A stretch of 23,187 nucleotides of DNA from CG2-30-40-21 sp043806395. GTDB lineage: Bacteria; UBA9089; CG2-30-40-21. Numbering within the stretch: the first letter of the stretch is position 1; every line of letters begins with the position of its first letter. Positions 21,642-23,187 of the stretch are shown here, in pieces. The stretch spans positions 1-23,187 of the forward strand of contig JAZDHC010000035.1 in assembly GCA_043806395.1 (NCBI GenBank). The letters run 5' to 3'. Made by a program: the position numbers and the translations under genes. The notes under the pieces are model-generated. The model was not told the DNA's origin, did no database searches, and was given only the letters and a program-made list of their open reading frames with translations.

Positions 21642-22706
21642 ATGTCAAGTATGATAAAATTATTGGTGGTTTTGGGATTTATCAGCTGCCTGTTTGTTTC
21701 CAATGCTCAAGCAGCAGGTGAAGAAAGGTTTTTAGCAAAGAATTTTCTGAGTCTGGGGATTAAGGCTTATACGAAAAACGATGTTGGGGTGGCAATTTAC
21801 TATTTCAAGGAGGCATTGAAATTAGACCCTAATATGATTGAGGCAAAGAAGAGATTGGGGTTTGCTTATTATCGAAATGGAATGCTTGATGATGCTGTGA
21901 ATATGTATACCACAGTAATCAAGGTAGAGCCAAATAACGAGCAGACACGGAATATCCTTGGTATCATCTACTATACCATGGGAAAAACTGATAAGGCTAT
22001 CGAAGAATATCAGAAGGCAATCAACGCTAATCCAACAAACCCTAAGTTTTATAATAATCTTGGGGTAGCATATTATGCAAGCAATTCATTAGATCTGGCA
22101 CAAGCTCAATATCAAAAGGCATTGGAATTAGTGCCTCTTGACACAGAGGTTCGTACCAATCTTGGTGCAGTTTATTATGATAAGGGTCTTCTGCCGGAAT
22201 CAATTCATGAATATGAAAAGGCGTTAAGGCAGGATAATAAAAACAGCCGCGTTTATTTTGGATTGGGTGTGATTCATGCTACTTATGGGGACTTGAAAAA
22301 AGCACGGACATATCTTAATCTGGCATTAAAATATGAGCCGGAGTATACTGAGGCATCTGATCTGCTTTCCCTTTTAGACAATCCAAAGCGACTATATCTG
22401 AATTTTGCAGATAAATACTGTCGTGCAGCTAAATATGACCTTGCCTTAGAATTATATAGCCGAGTACTTAAAATAGAGCCTGACTGTCAGGATGTCTTGA
22501 TGGGTATGGGCTTGTGTTATTATCAAAAAGCAGGTGTCCCCATGCAGGATATAATGGCAGAATTAGGTAAAAATGAAGGAACAAATAAGGGCAGGATGGT
22601 TTTGCAGGCAGAGATCAAGCAACCAGCAAAGATCCTTGAGAGTAATGCAGATATAGATGTTTGTAATATTGTTGCTTATAAGGGGATTGTGCAGGTGGAT
22701 TTTTAG
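21642..22706 (+). CDS. Secreted tetratricopeptide-repeat protein
   Basis: This 354-residue protein has a signal peptide (hydrophobic 5-20, cleavage likely after AQA at 24) and then TPR units of 34 residues at about 36-68, 69-102, 103-136, 137-170, 171-204 and 205-238, a short linker (LLSLLDNPKR), and a seventh unit at 251-285. Typical unit text is LGVAYYASNSLDLAQAQYQKAL. After ~300 the sequence is not repeat-like. TPR arrays scaffold protein complexes; a periplasmic or envelope role is likely but no partner is shown. The ATG at 21642 is preferred: GGGAGG (21627-21632) is 9 nt upstream and the signal peptide begins there, while a GTG at 21609 adds only charged residues. It follows the isomerase by 254 nt and may be transcribed on its own. 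Confidence 0.88.
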   Translation: MSSMIKLLVVLGFISCLFVSNAQAAGEERFLAKNFLSLGIKAYTKNDVGVAIYYFKEALKLDPNMIEAKKRLGFAYYRNGMLDDAVNMYTTVIKVEPNNEQTRNILGIIYYTMGKTDKAIEEYQKAINANPTNPKFYNNLGVAYYASNSLDLAQAQYQKALELVPLDTEVRTNLGAVYYDKGLLPESIHEYEKALRQDNKNSRVYFGLGVIHATYGDLKKARTYLNLALKYEPEYTEASDLLSLLDNPKRLYLNFADKYCRAAKYDLALELYSRVLKIEPDCQDVLMGMGLCYYQKAGVPMQDIMAELGKNEGTNKGRMVLQAEIKQPAKILESNADIDVCNIVAYKGIVQVDF

Positions 22707-22725
22707 GGGATAGGGAAATGAGAGA

Positions 22726-22929
22726 TATACTCAGCGAGGGCATAAATTGTGTTTTTCGCTGGTCTTAATCAACGATAGATGCGTTGTTCAGGTTTGTAGG
22801 GGCGAACCTATGTGTTCGCCTATTTATTCGGGTAGACACACAGGTCTACCCCTACATTCCACCTTTACGCCTTGCTCTCCTTGATTAATCCTCACCGAAA
22901 ATTAACAATTTATGCCCTTGCTGAGTATA
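22726..22929. repeat. 204-bp MITE-like element, TATACTCAGC ends
   Basis: The terminal arms 22726-22750 and 22905-22929 are reverse complements at 24 of 25 positions (ends TATACTCAGC / GCTGAGTATA). Weaker pairing continues inward for some 50 nt. The centre carries two small hairpin units, TAGGGGCGAACC...GTTCGCC and GGGTAGAC...GTCTACCCCTA, that are themselves complementary in layout. No coding frame fits. ACTCAGCGA is shared with the copy-2 element at 15329, suggesting related families. Confidence 0.88.
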
Positions 22930-23187
22930 GCAGGATTGTGTCTTGTAGTCAACAGGAAAGTGAGATTAAGAAAAATTGACAGTGAATTTATAAAGAGATG
23001 TTGAAACAAGCAGGAAAAATAAAAATACAGGGAATGAAGAAAAAATTGGCTCTATTACGATTTGTGTGGGTAAGATAAAGTTGGTTCTTTATCAACCTTG
23101 CAGAACATTCTTAATATGTATTGAAGAAGGTTTATCGCTTTAACCACTCCAAAGTATACATTTAACCCCCGCACATGGAAGTAGAAA
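22930..23187. other. Right-end stretch with no recognised gene
   Basis: Together with the element before it, this makes about 480 nt after the TPR gene without a gene. A TTGACA occurs at 22976-22981, but no good -10 box lies 16-18 nt downstream. No tRNA, CRISPR or reading frame of note is visible up to the window edge. Confidence 0.6.

Noticed and set aside
21530..21721. Possible 63-residue protein overlapping the TPR gene start
   Set aside because: It overlaps the signal-peptide region in another frame and lacks a convincing ribosome binding site; composition is not protein-like.

Overview
This window (roughly 40% GC by eye) reads as a chromosomal segment of an uncultured Gram-negative-type bacterium. 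A secreted protein ends in an outer-membrane-barrel-like terminal Phe, and a secreted metalloprotease carries a FlgD/T9SS-like C-terminal domain; both point to an outer membrane. A V/A-type ATPase, a mannose-family PTS, a Thermotoga/archaeal-length adenosylhomocysteinase and dense short inverted repeats in nearly every intergenic gap fit candidate phyla of the Omnitrophota/Desantisbacteria kind. That placement is inference from general resemblance; no rRNA or tRNA gene is visible here to anchor it.

Layout. (1) 182-2553, minus strand: V-type ATPase subunits K-E-C-F behind a consensus promoter. The c-ring subunit K keeps the Na+ ligand set known from Enterococcus hirae. (2) 2863-4002, plus: a DegT-family PLP aminotransferase, divergent from the ATPase with its own consensus promoter. 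(3) 4051-5274, minus: an RpoD-like sigma factor containing a heptanucleotide tandem repeat. It is divergent from an ABC-F ATPase plus secreted barrel-like protein pair (5492-8037). (4) 8289-10516, plus: argG, then an overlapping flippase-like membrane protein. (5) 10558-12219, minus: a secreted zinc metalloprotease, probably leaderless, divergent from metK. (6) 12351-14869, plus: metK and ahcY, two enzymes of the S-adenosylmethionine cycle. (7) 14926-20174, plus: a complete mannose-type phosphotransferase system (EIIA, EIIB, EIIC, EIID, HPr, EI). Two small membrane-protein genes of unknown function sit between EIIB and EIIC. (8) 20389-21387: bifunctional phosphoglucose/phosphomannose isomerase, which would take mannose-6-P or glucose-6-P from the PTS to fructose-6-P. 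(9) 21642-22706: a secreted TPR protein, followed by a 204-bp inverted-repeat element and about 250 bp with nothing recognised.

How it fits together. The PTS plus isomerase form a plausible sugar-uptake-to-glycolysis module. MetK and AhcY make SAM and remove SAH. The V-ATPase would couple ATP to a Na+ gradient. Five strong sigma-70 promoters (three with perfect TTGACA-17-TATAAT) agree with the sigma factor encoded here, and a sixth weaker one appears leaderless.

The most unusual layer is the repeats. At least four families of palindromic elements (TAACTACTCA-ended, AGGCTGTAGG-type, TATAAGTCC-type, TATACTCAGC-ended) sit between genes. Several end within about 15 nt of the next gene's ribosome binding site, one supplies a stop codon, and one encloses a perfect 30-bp hairpin inside the PTS operon. 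I found no proven new defence or biosynthetic system. The best candidates for something undescribed are the two-gene insert in the PTS operon and the repeat-RBS arrangement.
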